Positions 16,613-25,388 of a stretch of 64,000 bases of DNA are shown piece after piece; position 1 is the first letter of the stretch; each line of letters opens with the position of its first letter. Under the pieces are notes generated by a model. That model searched no databases and was not told where the DNA came from. It saw only the letters and a program-made list of their open reading frames with translations. The position numbers were made by a program, and so were the translations under genes. The DNA is from JACVRW01 sp963739095 (GTDB taxonomy: Bacteria; Actinomycetota; Thermoleophilia; Solirubrobacterales; Thermoleophilaceae): positions 52,140 to 116,139 of the forward strand of contig CAVTZF010000013.1 in the NCBI GenBank assembly GCA_963739095.1, in the 5' to 3' direction.

Positions 16613-17807
16613 CTAGACGGCCGCCACCGCCAGCCCCGGCGACGTCCCGTACGACAGCAGCCCGTCGAGCCCGCGCTTCGCGACCTCATTCGCCACGATC
16701 ACGCGCTGGATCTCGCTCGTGCCCTCCCAGATGCGGTCGACGCGCAGGTCGCGGTAGAGGCGCTCGCAGGGGTTCTCGCGCATGTAGCCGCGCCCGCCAT
16801 GGATCTGGAGCGCGCGGTCGACGACGCGGCCGGCCGCCTCTGACGCGGACAGCTTGACCACCGCCGCCTTCCCGTGCAGCAGGCGGCGGTCGAGGCCCTG
16901 GTCGGCCTCCCAAGCCACCTGTCGTACGAGCGCCCGGTTCGTCGAGATGTCGACGACGCTGTCGGCGATCATGCCCTGGATCAGCTGGTAGCCGATCAGC
17001 TCCTGGCCGAACTGCGACCGCTCGCCGGCCCAGTCGACCGCCGTCCGCAGCGCGCGCTCGGCAGCACCCACGGTGCGGGCGGCGATCATCAGCCGCTCCT
17101 CGACGAACCAGTCGCGCGTGAGCTCGTAGCCCTCGCCGACCCCGCCGAGCACCGCGCTCTCCGGCACCAATACGTCCTCGAAGCCGAACTCCGGATGCTC
17201 GTACACGAAGGTGTGCATGTAGCGCGGGGTGCGCAGCACGCTCACGCCCGGCGAGTCCTTGTCGACGAGGAAGAGCGTCGGCGACCGCTCCGGCAGCACG
17301 AGCGCGAGCACGATCAGGAAGTCGGCCACGTCCCCGACCGTCACGAACCACTTCTCGCCGTTCAGGCGGTAACCGCCCTCGACGGGCTCGGCAGTGGTCT
17401 CGATCAGCGACGGGTCGGAGCCCGCGCCGGACTCCGTGACCGCGAAGCAGTCGCGCCGCTCGCCGCGGATGGCCGGCTCGAGGTAGGCGGCGCGCTGCTC
17501 TAGCGGTGCAGGCGCGCAGCGCGTTGGCCGGGCGCCAGACCGTGTCCCAGAGCGCGTTCGTGAGCACGCCGAGCTCCTCCTGCACGAGCACCTGGTCGAG
17601 CACGCCGAGGCCCTGCCCGCCCCATTCGGCGGGCATGTTGATCGCGTTCAGGCGCAGTTCGCGAACGCGATCGGCGATCTGCGCGTGCGCCTCCGGTCCG
17701 AGCCCGTTCTGCTCCTCGCAGGCGAGCTCGTGCTCCATGATCGTCTCCGCCAGTGCCCGCGCACGAGTGCGCAGCTCCTCCTGTTCGGCGGTGAGTGCGA
17801 GATCCAT
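16613..17807 (-). pseudogene. Acyl-CoA dehydrogenase with one frameshift
   Basis: The N-terminal part (MDLALTAEQEELRTRARALA... to ALRACT) reads from 17807. Near 17500 one extra base (or two missing) moves the frame, and the rest continues EQRAAYLEP...CFAVTESGAGSDP, GYRLNGEKWFVT and ...IHGGRGYMREN...RIWEGTSEIQR to 16613. Joined, the protein has about 397 residues with all ACAD landmarks, including the Glu of WEGTSEIQR. It begins 26 bases after the amino acid ABC ATPase gene ends, so it is probably the fourth gene of that operon. Sequence error or a recent pseudogene; otherwise well conserved. It oxidises an acyl-CoA to the 2-enoyl-CoA. Confidence 0.8.
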
Positions 17808-17832
17808 GACTGCGTCCTCCTGGTTCGTGTGT

Positions 17833-18615
17833 CTAGCCGGGGTCAGCGGCTGTCAGGTCGGCGGCGCGACCCGCCTCAATAATGCGCTTGAGGAACGCCT
17901 GAGTGCGCTCCTCCTGCGGTGAGCCGAAGATCTTGTCGGGCGGCCCCTGCTCCAGGATGACGCCCTGGTAGAGGAAGCAGATGCGGTCCGCGATCTGACG
18001 GGCGAAGCCCATCTCGTGTGTCGCGATCACCATCGTCATGCCGCTCTCGGCGAGCTCGCGGATCACGACAAGCACCTCGCCCACCAGCTCCGGGTCGAGC
18101 GCGCTCGTGACCTCGTCGAGGAGCAGCAGCCGCGGCTGCATGGCTAGCGCCCGCGCGATCGCGGCGCGCTGCTGCTGGCCACCCGACAGGCGGTCCGGGT
18201 ATTCCTCGGCCTTGTCGGCGAGGCCGAAGCGGTCGAGCAGCTCGTGCGCCCGCTCTTCCGCCATGCGCTGCGGCATCCCGAGCACCCGGCGCGGCGCCAG
18301 CGTGACGTTCGAGAGCACGTTCATGTGCGGGAAGAGGTTGAAGGCCTGGAAGACGATCCCGATGTGCCGCCGCACGCGGTCGGGGTCGGTCTGCTCGGAG
18401 GTGATCTCCTCGCCCTCGAGCAGGATGCGGCCGGCACTGATCGGCTCGATCAGGTTCGAGCATTTGAGCAGCGTCGACTTGCCGCTGCCGGAGGCACCGA
18501 TCAGGCAGACGACGTCGCCCTCGGCCACGTCGAGGTCGACCCCGCGCAGCACCTCCGTGTCGCCGTAGCGCTTGTAGACCTCCTCGAGGCGGAGCAGCGG
18601 CGCGGCGACGTTCAT
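17833..18615 (-). CDS. Polar amino acid ABC transporter ATP-binding protein
   Basis: The 260-residue ATPase has Walker A GASGSGKST, Q-loop FQAFNLFPHMNVLSNV, signature LSGGQQQR, Walker B LLLLDEVTSALDPE and the switch His in ATHEMGFAR. This is the GlnQ/HisP type, which powers uptake of polar amino acids. Its ATG overlaps the permease stop by four bases (18612-18615). The order on this strand is binding protein, permease, ATPase, then the frameshifted acyl-CoA dehydrogenase. Confidence 0.92.
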   Translation of the reverse strand: MNVAAPLLRLEEVYKRYGDTEVLRGVDLDVAEGDVVCLIGASGSGKSTLLKCSNLIEPISAGRILLEGEEITSEQTDPDRVRRHIGIVFQAFNLFPHMNVLSNVTLAPRRVLGMPQRMAEERAHELLDRFGLADKAEEYPDRLSGGQQQRAAIARALAMQPRLLLLDEVTSALDPELVGEVLVVIRELAESGMTMVIATHEMGFARQIADRICFLYQGVILEQGPPDKIFGSPQEERTQAFLKRIIEAGRAADLTAADPG

Positions 18616-19487
18616 GCGGTGGTGGCCCCCGCCATGCGCCGGCGGTCGCGGTTGATGAGCAAGTCGGTGGTCCGCGCGAGCGGGATGGTGATGGCGATGA
18701 AGAACAGGGCGGCCATGGTGTAGCCGGTGAAGTTGAAGGTCTCGGCCGCATAGTTCTCGGCGGCGCGCGCCACCTCGACGAGGCCGAGCAGACCCACCAG
18801 CGCGGTGTCCTTCTGGAGGCCGATGAAGTCGTTCAGGAGTGGAGGGATCACCCGCCGGATCGCCTGCGGCAGGATTACGAAGCGCATCGACTGCCCCTGC
18901 GTGAGCCCCAGCGAGCGTGCGCCGGCGGCCTGGCTCGAATGCACCGAGTCGATGCCGGCGCGGTACACCTCGGCGACGTAGGCGGAGTAGACGAGCACGA
19001 GCGCGATCACGCCGTAGGTGAACACCGACCGGTCCGAGATGAACTCGAGCCGCAGCGCCGGCAGCCCAAAGCCGACCATGAAGATCACGAGGATCAGCGG
19101 GATGGCTCGGAACACATCGGTGTAGACGAGCGCCACGATCCGCAGCGGCGCCAGCACCGGGCCCGGCGCGCTCCGGATGACGGCGATCAGCAGGCCGAGC
19201 ACGAGCACGAACACCTCGGCCACCAGCATCAGCTTCACGTTCAGCCAGAAGCCCTTCGCGATCGGCTCGAAGCTGTCCTCGAAGCCGCTCGCCGAGAAGA
19301 AGGAGTCGACGACCTTGTTGGCCCCGGGCGACAGCGCGATCAGCCCGGCGATCACCGCGAAGAAGATGACCGTGCTGAACGCCGAGATGAGCGCGTTGCG
19401 CCGGCGCGAGCCGCGGCGGGCCGTGTCGAGCGTGCTCGTGCCAGCCCCCTGAGGCTCTATCGGGGTGCCGAAGCCGATGCCTGACAT
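18612..19487 (-). CDS. Polar amino acid ABC transporter permease
   Basis: The 291-residue membrane protein has an unusually long, Gly/Thr/Arg-rich cytoplasmic N-terminus (about 30 residues), then about six hydrophobic helices. The EAA loop reads AGARSLGLTQGQSMRFVILPQAIRRVIPPL, the GlnP/HisM-family coupling helix for the ATPase. It forms the membrane channel of the importer. It begins 14 bases after the binding-protein gene and overlaps the ATPase gene by four bases. Confidence 0.9.
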   Translation of the reverse strand: MSGIGFGTPIEPQGAGTSTLDTARRGSRRRNALISAFSTVIFFAVIAGLIALSPGANKVVDSFFSASGFEDSFEPIAKGFWLNVKLMLVAEVFVLVLGLLIAVIRSAPGPVLAPLRIVALVYTDVFRAIPLILVIFMVGFGLPALRLEFISDRSVFTYGVIALVLVYSAYVAEVYRAGIDSVHSSQAAGARSLGLTQGQSMRFVILPQAIRRVIPPLLNDFIGLQKDTALVGLLGLVEVARAAENYAAETFNFTGYTMAALFFIAITIPLARTTDLLINRDRRRMAGATTA

Positions 19488-19501
19488 GTCGAGGCCGAAC
19501 G

Positions 19502-20374
19502 CTACTTAAGGACCGGCAGTTCCTCGGTCCCCGGGAACCACTTGGCCTGGAGCTCCTTGAGCGTGCCGTCGGCCGTGATCGCCTCGATCGCCGTGTTCAC
19601 CTGCTCCCGGAGTGGGTTGTCCTTCTCGAACAGCACGCCGTACTGCTCGTTGGTCACGAACTGGCCCGGCATCGCGACCTCGTCGCCGCGCGCCTTGACG
19701 ATCTGCGCCCCGATCGCGACGTCCATCAGGAACGCATCGATCTGGCCGTTGGCGAGCGCCTGCACAGCGGCGCCGAGCGATGAGAACTCGCGCGGCTGCT
19801 CGTTCGGCTGGATCTTGTCGTTGATGTAGTCCCCGCCCGTGGTGGCCGCCTGGAAGCCGAACTGGAGGTCCTTCATGTCGGCGATCGACGTGACGCCCTC
19901 GGCCGGCCCGCCCTTCGTGATCAGGAAGCCCTGGTTGGCGTCGAAGTAGGGGACGCTGAAGTCGACGACCTTGGAGCGCTCGGGGGTGATCGTGATCTCG
20001 TTGATCGCCATGTCGAAGTCCTTGGGCGCGGGCGAGAAGAGGCCCGCGAACGGGGTCGACACCCACTGCACCTTCGGCACGCCCATCTGCTTGGCGAGCG
20101 CGTCGGCGAAGTCGACCTCGAAGCCCTTGGGGTTGTCGATCGGGAGCTCGAGGAAGCCCTTGACGGGGAACTCCGCGCCGACCGTCAGCTGGCCGTCGGT
20201 GTGCAGGTCGAGCTCGGCCGATTGGGAGCCGGTGTCGGTCCCGCCCCCGCCTCCACCGCCGCCGTCGTCGTCGTCATCGTCGCCGCAGGCGGCGAGCGCC
20301 AGCGCGGCCAGCAGCACAGCAGCGAGCCACAGCGCCCACCTGAATCCAGCCGCACCACTCCGTTGCCGACGCAC
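19502..20374 (-). CDS. Amino acid ABC transporter substrate-binding lipoprotein
   Basis: A signal peptide ends in a lipobox (ALAACGDD), followed by a flexible Asp- and Gly-rich linker. The SBP_bac_3 domain starts near residue 58 with QLTVGAEFPVKGFLELP. It includes KGFEVDFADALAKQMG, the ITITPERSKVVDFSVPYFD segment that closes over the ligand, and the TTGGDYI loop. The protein binds an amino acid or related small carboxylate outside the membrane and delivers it to the permease. It is the first gene of the importer operon, divergent from the TetR gene. Confidence 0.9.
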   Translation of the reverse strand: MRRQRSGAAGFRWALWLAAVLLAALALAACGDDDDDDGGGGGGGGTDTGSQSAELDLHTDGQLTVGAEFPVKGFLELPIDNPKGFEVDFADALAKQMGVPKVQWVSTPFAGLFSPAPKDFDMAINEITITPERSKVVDFSVPYFDANQGFLITKGGPAEGVTSIADMKDLQFGFQAATTGGDYINDKIQPNEQPREFSSLGAAVQALANGQIDAFLMDVAIGAQIVKARGDEVAMPGQFVTNEQYGVLFEKDNPLREQVNTAIEAITADGTLKELQAKWFPGTEELPVLK

Positions 20375-20391
20375 AGAAAGCCTCCCCTAGG

Positions 20392-20430
20392 TTTGACTCG
20401 AAAATCAGAACGTCTGACCCGTGAGTCAGA
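20392..20430. promoter_or_regulatory. Two tandem TetR-type operators in the divergent promoter
   Basis: A perfect palindrome TCTGAC-N6-GTCAGA occupies 20413-20430. A second, imperfect copy TTTGAC-N6-ATCAGA lies at 20392-20409. The two are 21 bases apart, two helical turns, so bound dimers would face the same side. They lie between the importer gene start (20374) and the TetR gene start (20448). The adjacent regulator probably binds here and controls both directions; this is inferred from position and symmetry. Confidence 0.75.
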
Positions 20431-20447
20431 TATAAAAGGTTTCGCCG

Positions 20448-21134
20448 ATGAGTGTCAAACAACGTCCGCGGCCCCGGGCGTTCCGGCCTCCGGGGCCCAA
20501 TCGACCGGAGCAGATCCTCGCCGCAGCCGCGCGGGCCATCCAGCAGCGTGGCTTCGCGAACACGCGCATCGCCGACATCGCGCACGAGGCCGGCATGTCG
20601 ACCGGCGCGATCCACTACTACTTCGACGTCAAGGACGAGGTGCTGATCGCCGCGCTCAAGTGGGCGAGCGAACGGCTCTTCGACAAGCTCGACGTGCTCT
20701 CGCTCAGCGCCACGAGCGAGCGCGAGCGGCTTGCGCAGGTCATCGAGGTCGCAGTGCCCGAGCCGGGCCCGCGCCGCGGCGAGTACGTGCTGTGGATCGA
20801 GCTCTGGGTCCGCGCCCTGCAGGAGCCGCACCTGCTGCCCGCCTGCGAGGAGCTCTCACGGCGCTGGCGCAGCTATTTCCTCGAAGCGGTGCGGCGCGGC
20901 GCCGAGTCGGGCGAGTTCGAGACCGTCACCGATCCCGACGAGGTTGCCGAGCGTCTGATCGCGCTCGTTGACGGGCTCGGGTTCGAGCTGTTGCTCGGCT
21001 ACTCGTGGACCTCGCCGGAGCGCATGCGGGAGCGCGTCGATGCGTTCGTCTCGGAGCAGCTCGGCATCAGCCGCCGGGCGCTCGCGCGCGACGCGCGTGC
21101 CGCCGCGGCCGCGCTCGAGGAGCTCGGGTCGTGA
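20448..21134 (+). CDS. TetR family transcriptional regulator
   Basis: The 228-residue protein has a TetR HTH (residues about 20-66: ILAAAARAIQQRGFANTRIADIAHEAGMSTGAIHYYFDVKDEVL). The larger ligand domain holds LWIELWVRALQEPHL, as in the BetI/RutR-like group. It precedes a ThDP enzyme gene with a four-base GTGA overlap (21131-21134) and is divergent from an amino acid importer. It likely represses both transcripts until its inducer, perhaps the imported compound, appears. The two palindromes at 20392-20430 are the candidate operators. Confidence 0.9.
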   Translation: MSVKQRPRPRAFRPPGPNRPEQILAAAARAIQQRGFANTRIADIAHEAGMSTGAIHYYFDVKDEVLIAALKWASERLFDKLDVLSLSATSERERLAQVIEVAVPEPGPRRGEYVLWIELWVRALQEPHLLPACEELSRRWRSYFLEAVRRGAESGEFETVTDPDEVAERLIALVDGLGFELLLGYSWTSPERMRERVDAFVSEQLGISRRALARDARAAAAALEELGS

Positions 21135-22762
21135 GCGTCGGCACCGCCACGGAGCGCCGCGGCGCCGACGTGCTGGTCGGCGCCCTGGAGGCGCTCGGTG
21201 CGAGCGCGGTGTTCGGGGTGCCCGGCACGCACGCGCTCGCGATCTGGGAGGGGCTGCGCGTGAGCCCGATCGCGACGTTCGGGATGCGCACCGAGCTGTC
21301 CTCGGGCTTTGCGGCGGACGGCTACGCACGCGCCAGCGGGCGCCCGGCGCCGCTGCTGCTCTCGACCGGTCCGGGCGCGCTCAACTCGCTCACCGCGCTG
21401 ATGGAGAGCGCGAGCGCGCACGTGCCCGTGGTGGCGATCTCGAGCCAGATCCCGCGCGACCTGATCGGGCGCGGGCGCGGCTTTCTGCACGATCTGCCCG
21501 ACCAGCTCGCCAGCTTCGAACCGATCGTCAAGCAGGCGCGCCGCGCCGAGAGCGCCGCCGGCCTGGCCGAGCTGGTCGCGGACGCATGGCGGGTGGCGCT
21601 CACGCCGCCGACCGGCCCGGTCTACCTGGAGGTGCCTGTCGACGTGCTCGATGGGCCCGCGGGCGCAGCCGCCGCGCCGGCCCTCGACGCCGAGCCGGCC
21701 CCACTGCCGGACCCGGCGCCTGAGGCCCTCGCCGCGGCGGCGGAGCTGCTCGCGGCGGCGGAACGGCCCGTCCTGTGGGCGGGTGGCGGGGTCGAGCGCT
21801 CCGGCGCCTGGGCGGAGCTGCGCGCGCTCGCCGAGCGCCTGCGCGCCCCGGTCGCCACCACATACATGGGCAAGGGCGCCTTCCCGGCGAGCGACCCGCT
21901 GTGCGCCGGCTCGGGCTGCGACGACGCGGCATTCAGCGAGCTGCTGGCGGACGCGGACGTGGTCCTCTGCGTCGGCACCGAGCTCGGCGCCGAGACCACC
22001 CGCCAGTACGAGCTGCGCTTCTCCGGACGGCTGATCCAGATCGACGCCGCGCCGGAGCGCATCGGCGCCACCTATCCGGCGCTGGCCGTGGTCGGCGACG
22101 CCGCCGCCGCGCTCGACGCGCTGGTCTCGCTCGTCCCCGAGCGCGAGGCCGACGGCGAGGCTGAGCGCCGCGTGGCCGAGCTGCGCGCCCGCATCGGCGC
22201 TGGTCTCGACGCGCAGGGTCGCGAGCTCGAGCGCGGCATCCTGGCGGACATCGCGGCGGCCGCGGGGCCGGACGCGGTGATCGCCTGGGACATGACGATC
22301 ATGGGCTACTGGGCGGCCGCCCACCTGCCCGTCGAGGAGCCGCGCACCTTCCTCTACCCGCTCGGCTCCGGGACGCTCGGCTACGCGTGGCCGGCCGCGC
22401 TCGGCGCCAGCGCGGCGCTGCCCGGGCGGCGCGTGCTCGGCGTGATGGGCGACGGCGGCGTCCTGTACGCGCTGCAGGAGCTCGCCAGCGCGCGCCAGCA
22501 CGAGCTGGGGGCGAAGCTGCTGATCGTCGACGACCGCGGCTACGGGATCCTGCGCGAGTACCAGCGCGACGCCTTCGGCGCGAACCACGCCGTCGACCTG
22601 GTCCAGCCCGACTTCGACGTGGTGTGCCGCGGCTTCGGCGTGCCCGTGCAGACGGTCGAGCCGCCCGGGCTGGCGGGCGCACTCGATTGGGCCTTCGAGC
22701 GCGAGGGCCCGGCGGCGGTCGTCCTGAGGACGTCGGTGGCGGCCCACCAGCCGACGCCATGA
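21131..22762 (+). CDS. Thiamine-diphosphate enzyme, acetolactate synthase/2-oxoacid decarboxylase family
   Basis: From the GTG that overlaps the TetR stop, 543 residues span three domains. The N-terminal Pyr domain has the catalytic Glu55 in MRTELSSGFAADGYARASG. A central domain holds LWAGGGVERSGAW. The C-terminal PP domain has the ThDP/Mg motif starting GDGGVLYALQEL. In place of the usual Asn-Asn near the end of that motif is VDDRGYGIL. It could carboligate or decarboxylate a 2-oxo acid. Context argues against the housekeeping enzyme: no small IlvH subunit is nearby, and an aminotransferase overlaps it downstream. Confidence 0.85.
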   Translation: MSVGTATERRGADVLVGALEALGASAVFGVPGTHALAIWEGLRVSPIATFGMRTELSSGFAADGYARASGRPAPLLLSTGPGALNSLTALMESASAHVPVVAISSQIPRDLIGRGRGFLHDLPDQLASFEPIVKQARRAESAAGLAELVADAWRVALTPPTGPVYLEVPVDVLDGPAGAAAAPALDAEPAPLPDPAPEALAAAAELLAAAERPVLWAGGGVERSGAWAELRALAERLRAPVATTYMGKGAFPASDPLCAGSGCDDAAFSELLADADVVLCVGTELGAETTRQYELRFSGRLIQIDAAPERIGATYPALAVVGDAAAALDALVSLVPEREADGEAERRVAELRARIGAGLDAQGRELERGILADIAAAAGPDAVIAWDMTIMGYWAAAHLPVEEPRTFLYPLGSGTLGYAWPAALGASAALPGRRVLGVMGDGGVLYALQELASARQHELGAKLLIVDDRGYGILREYQRDAFGANHAVDLVQPDFDVVCRGFGVPVQTVEPPGLAGALDWAFEREGPAAVVLRTSVAAHQPTP

Positions 22763-23883
22763 CGGACTGGGCCTCGCTCCTGCGCCCGCAGCTGATCGAC
22801 CTCGGCCCGTACGTGCCCGGTCCGAGCCTCGACGAGCTGAAGCGCGAATACGGGCTCGACGAGGTGGCCAAGCTGAACTGGAACGAGGGCCTGTTCGGGC
22901 CGCTGCCGGGCGTGCTCGACGCGGTCAGGGCCGAGCTCGACGAGGCCTGGGCCTATCCCGAGCACGCCTACATCGAGCTGCGCGAGGGCATCGCGGTGGA
23001 GACCGGCGCCCAGGCCGGGCAGATCCTCCCCGCGCACGGGATCCAGACGCTCATCCTCACGCTCTGCTCCGCCTTCCTGTCGCCCGGCGACACGGTCGTC
23101 GTGCCACAGCCGACCTACGGCCTCTACGCCCAGGCCTCGCGGGCGGCCGGGGGCGCAGTCGAGCGCGTGCCCTCGCCGGAGCTGCGGCTCGACCTCGAGC
23201 GGATCGCCGACGCCGCCCGCCGCAGCAACGCGCGGATCGCCTGGATCTGCGACCCCAACAACCCGACGGGCTCGCTGATCGATCCCGCCGAGTGGGCCGC
23301 CTTCCTCGACGCGCTGCCGGCCGGCTGCCTCGCCGTCGCCGACGAGGCGTACATCGACTACGTCGATCCCGGCACGCGCATCCGGCGCGAGGACGACGTT
23401 GCCGCCGGGCGCCCGCTGATCGTGCTGCGCACCTTCTCGAAGATCTTCGGGCTGGCGGGCCTGCGGCTCGGCTATGCGATCGCCGCGCCCGAGCTCATCC
23501 CCTACCTGCAGACCGTGCAGGAGCCCTTCAACGTCAACCGCCCCGCGCTCGTGGCGGGCGCGGCCAGCCTGGGCCGCCCAGCCGAGGTCGGCGAACGCCG
23601 CCGCGCGACGGTCGAGGCGCGCGAGCGCCTCGCCGCCGCGCTCGCGGCGGAAGGGATCAGGTCGGTGCCCTCTGAGGCGAACTTCCTGCTCGTCCAGCAC
23701 GGCGTCGACGACGACGGCCTCTTCGACGGCCTCCTGCGCCGGGGCGTGCTGATCCGCCCCGGCGCCGAGATGGGCATGCCCGGCTGGGCGCGCATCACCG
23801 TCGGGCCGCAGCCGCTGATGCAGCTGGTGGCCGAGGCGCTGCCGGAGGTGCGCGCCGAGCTGCTCGCGGCATCGCCGCGCTAG
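22759..23883 (+). CDS. PLP-dependent class I/II aminotransferase (HisC-like)
   Basis: The ATG at 22759 overlaps the preceding stop (ATGA). Its 374 residues show fold-type-I landmarks: LNWNEGLFGPLP, the PLP-stacking Tyr in PQPTYGLY, CDPNNPTG (165-171), DEAY (195-198) and the Schiff-base Lys228 in RTFSKIFGLAGLRLGY, with a C-terminal Arg in GWARITVG. It is closest in pattern to histidinol-phosphate aminotransferase-like enzymes, but no his genes are near. In this operon it probably makes or consumes the 2-oxo acid used by the ThDP enzyme. Confidence 0.88.
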   Translation: MTDWASLLRPQLIDLGPYVPGPSLDELKREYGLDEVAKLNWNEGLFGPLPGVLDAVRAELDEAWAYPEHAYIELREGIAVETGAQAGQILPAHGIQTLILTLCSAFLSPGDTVVVPQPTYGLYAQASRAAGGAVERVPSPELRLDLERIADAARRSNARIAWICDPNNPTGSLIDPAEWAAFLDALPAGCLAVADEAYIDYVDPGTRIRREDDVAAGRPLIVLRTFSKIFGLAGLRLGYAIAAPELIPYLQTVQEPFNVNRPALVAGAASLGRPAEVGERRRATVEARERLAAALAAEGIRSVPSEANFLLVQHGVDDDGLFDGLLRRGVLIRPGAEMGMPGWARITVGPQPLMQLVAEALPEVRAELLAASPR

Positions 23884-23959
23884 CGCCGCTCGCGGAAGAA
23901 CGCGCGCAGGTCCTCGGTGAGGATCTCCGGGACCTCCATCGGCCGGGGCGTGAGCGGGC

Positions 23960-25102
23960 TCAGCGCAGGAGGCCGCGCGCGATGACCATGCGCTGGATGT
24001 CCGAGGTGCCCTCCTCGATCTCCTCCAGCTTCGCGTCGCGCATCCACTTCTCGACGGGGTACTCGCGCGAGTAGCCCCAGCCGCCGAGCGTCTGCAGCGC
24101 CGCCCAGGTGCACCACATGGCCGTCTCCGACGCGTGCAGCTTCGCCATCGCGGCCTCCTTCGTGGCGCGCTCGCCGGCGTCGAGCATGCGCGCGGCGCGC
24201 TGGACGAGGAGCCGCGACGCGTCCACGCGCAGCGCCATCTCTGCGAGCCGGAAGCTCACGGCCTGGTGCTCGGCTATCGGCTTGCCGAACTGGACGCGTT
24301 CGCGCGCGTAATCGGTCGCGTACTCGAGCGCTGCGCGCGCGAGCCCGGTCGCCGAGGCCCCAAGGGTCACGCGCGAGCGGTCGAAGGTCTCCATCAGGCC
24401 GCGGAAGCCCTGACCCTCGTCGCCGAGCCGCCGGCTCGCCGGCACGCGCACCTCGTCGAGGAAGAGCTCGGTGTTCACGATCGCGCGCTGGCCCATCTTG
24501 CGCATCGGCGGGCCCCAGGAGAGCCCCTCGTCGGCGTTCTCGAGCACGAAGGCGGTGATGCCGCGATAGCCGCTGCCCGGCTCGACCGTCGCGAACACGA
24601 CCACGTACTCGGAGACGCCGCCGTTCGAGATCCAGCTCTTCTGGCCGCTGATCACGTAGCCGTCGCCGTCGCGGCGGGCGGCGGTGCGGATCGAGGCGGC
24701 GTCCGAGCCCGCCTCCGGCTCGGTCGTGGCGAGCGCGGTGAGCGGCGGCTCGTCGCCGGCGAGCGGCTCGAGCCAGCGGCGCTGCTGCCCATCGTCGCCG
24801 AGCGCGAGCAGCGGCTCGGCAAAGAAGCCGTTGGAGGTGATCAGGTTGCCGATCCCGGCGCAGCCGTGGGAGAGCTCCTCCTGGACGATGCAGCCCGTCA
24901 GGCAATCGGTCATCCCGCCGCCGCCGAGCTCCTCGGGCAGCATGAACGACGTCAGCCCGATCTGAGCGGCCTTCTTCCAGACCTCCCACGGCACCTCGGT
25001 GTCCGCCTCGTCGACCGCAAGCGAGACCGGCCTGATCTCGTTGGCGGCGAACTCCCGGCAGACCCGCTGGATCTCGACCTGCTCAGGGGTCAGGTCTTGC
25101 AT
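23960..25102 (-). CDS. Acyl-CoA dehydrogenase
   Basis: I use the ATG at 25102 (MQDLTPEQVEIQRV); a TTG at 25117 would add five residues and overlap the upstream gene. The 380-residue FAD enzyme has ALATTEPEAGSDAASIRT and KSWISNGG for FAD and acyl-CoA binding, YARERVQFGKPI, and the catalytic Glu in LEEIEEGTSDIQRMV. It oxidises acyl-CoA to 2-enoyl-CoA and passes electrons to ETF. It converges on the aminotransferase gene (76 bases between stops) and follows the ArsA-linked small gene by eight bases. Confidence 0.92.
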   Translation of the reverse strand: MQDLTPEQVEIQRVCREFAANEIRPVSLAVDEADTEVPWEVWKKAAQIGLTSFMLPEELGGGGMTDCLTGCIVQEELSHGCAGIGNLITSNGFFAEPLLALGDDGQQRRWLEPLAGDEPPLTALATTEPEAGSDAASIRTAARRDGDGYVISGQKSWISNGGVSEYVVVFATVEPGSGYRGITAFVLENADEGLSWGPPMRKMGQRAIVNTELFLDEVRVPASRRLGDEGQGFRGLMETFDRSRVTLGASATGLARAALEYATDYARERVQFGKPIAEHQAVSFRLAEMALRVDASRLLVQRAARMLDAGERATKEAAMAKLHASETAMWCTWAALQTLGGWGYSREYPVEKWMRDAKLEEIEEGTSDIQRMVIARGLLR

Positions 25103-25109
25103 TCGAGCA

Positions 25110-25388
25110 TCAATCAATCGGGATGTCCTCGACCTCGGGCTCGCGCTTGGGCCGGTCGAGGCGCTCGAGGTACCAGTCGATCAGGGAGCGCAGCGTCAGC
25201 AGGAACTCGCGGATCAGCTTGGTGACCTGCTCGTCGAGCTCGCGCGGGGCGGCGCGGCGCAGTCCGTCGAGCAGGACGAACAGGGCGGCCGGGTCGAGCG
25301 AGCCCGGGCGCGGGGGAGGTGGCGGCGGTGACCCGGCGCCGAGCGGGTCGCGCCCCTCGTCCTCGTCGAAGACGCGCTCAGTGTTCAT
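25110..25388 (-). CDS. Small proline-rich and helical protein downstream of arsA-like gene
   Basis: Starting at ATG 25388 (MNTERVFDEDEG), the 92-residue product has a flexible section with six consecutive prolines, then a helix-rich part (LFVLLDGLRRAAPRELDEQVTKLI and LLTLRSLIDWYLERLDRP) and a very acidic end. It overlaps the ArsA-type ATPase gene by 11 bases, so the products are made together and may interact. No family recognised. Upstream in-frame residues (to 25451) are a shadow of arsA and were not included. Confidence 0.65.
   Translation of the reverse strand: MNTERVFDEDEGRDPLGAGSPPPPPPRPGSLDPAALFVLLDGLRRAAPRELDEQVTKLIREFLLTLRSLIDWYLERLDRPKREPEVEDIPID

Noticed and set aside
21131..22762. 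Housekeeping acetolactate synthase large subunit (ilvB)
   Set aside because: No regulatory-subunit gene or ilv genes are adjacent, and the operon is TetR-linked to an importer and aminotransferase.
23880..23937. Short peptide ending in EILTEDLRAFFRERR after the acyl-CoA dehydrogenase stop
   Set aside because: Only about 20 codons look protein-like, with no ribosome site and no continuation. It could be a remnant, but there is too little to call.
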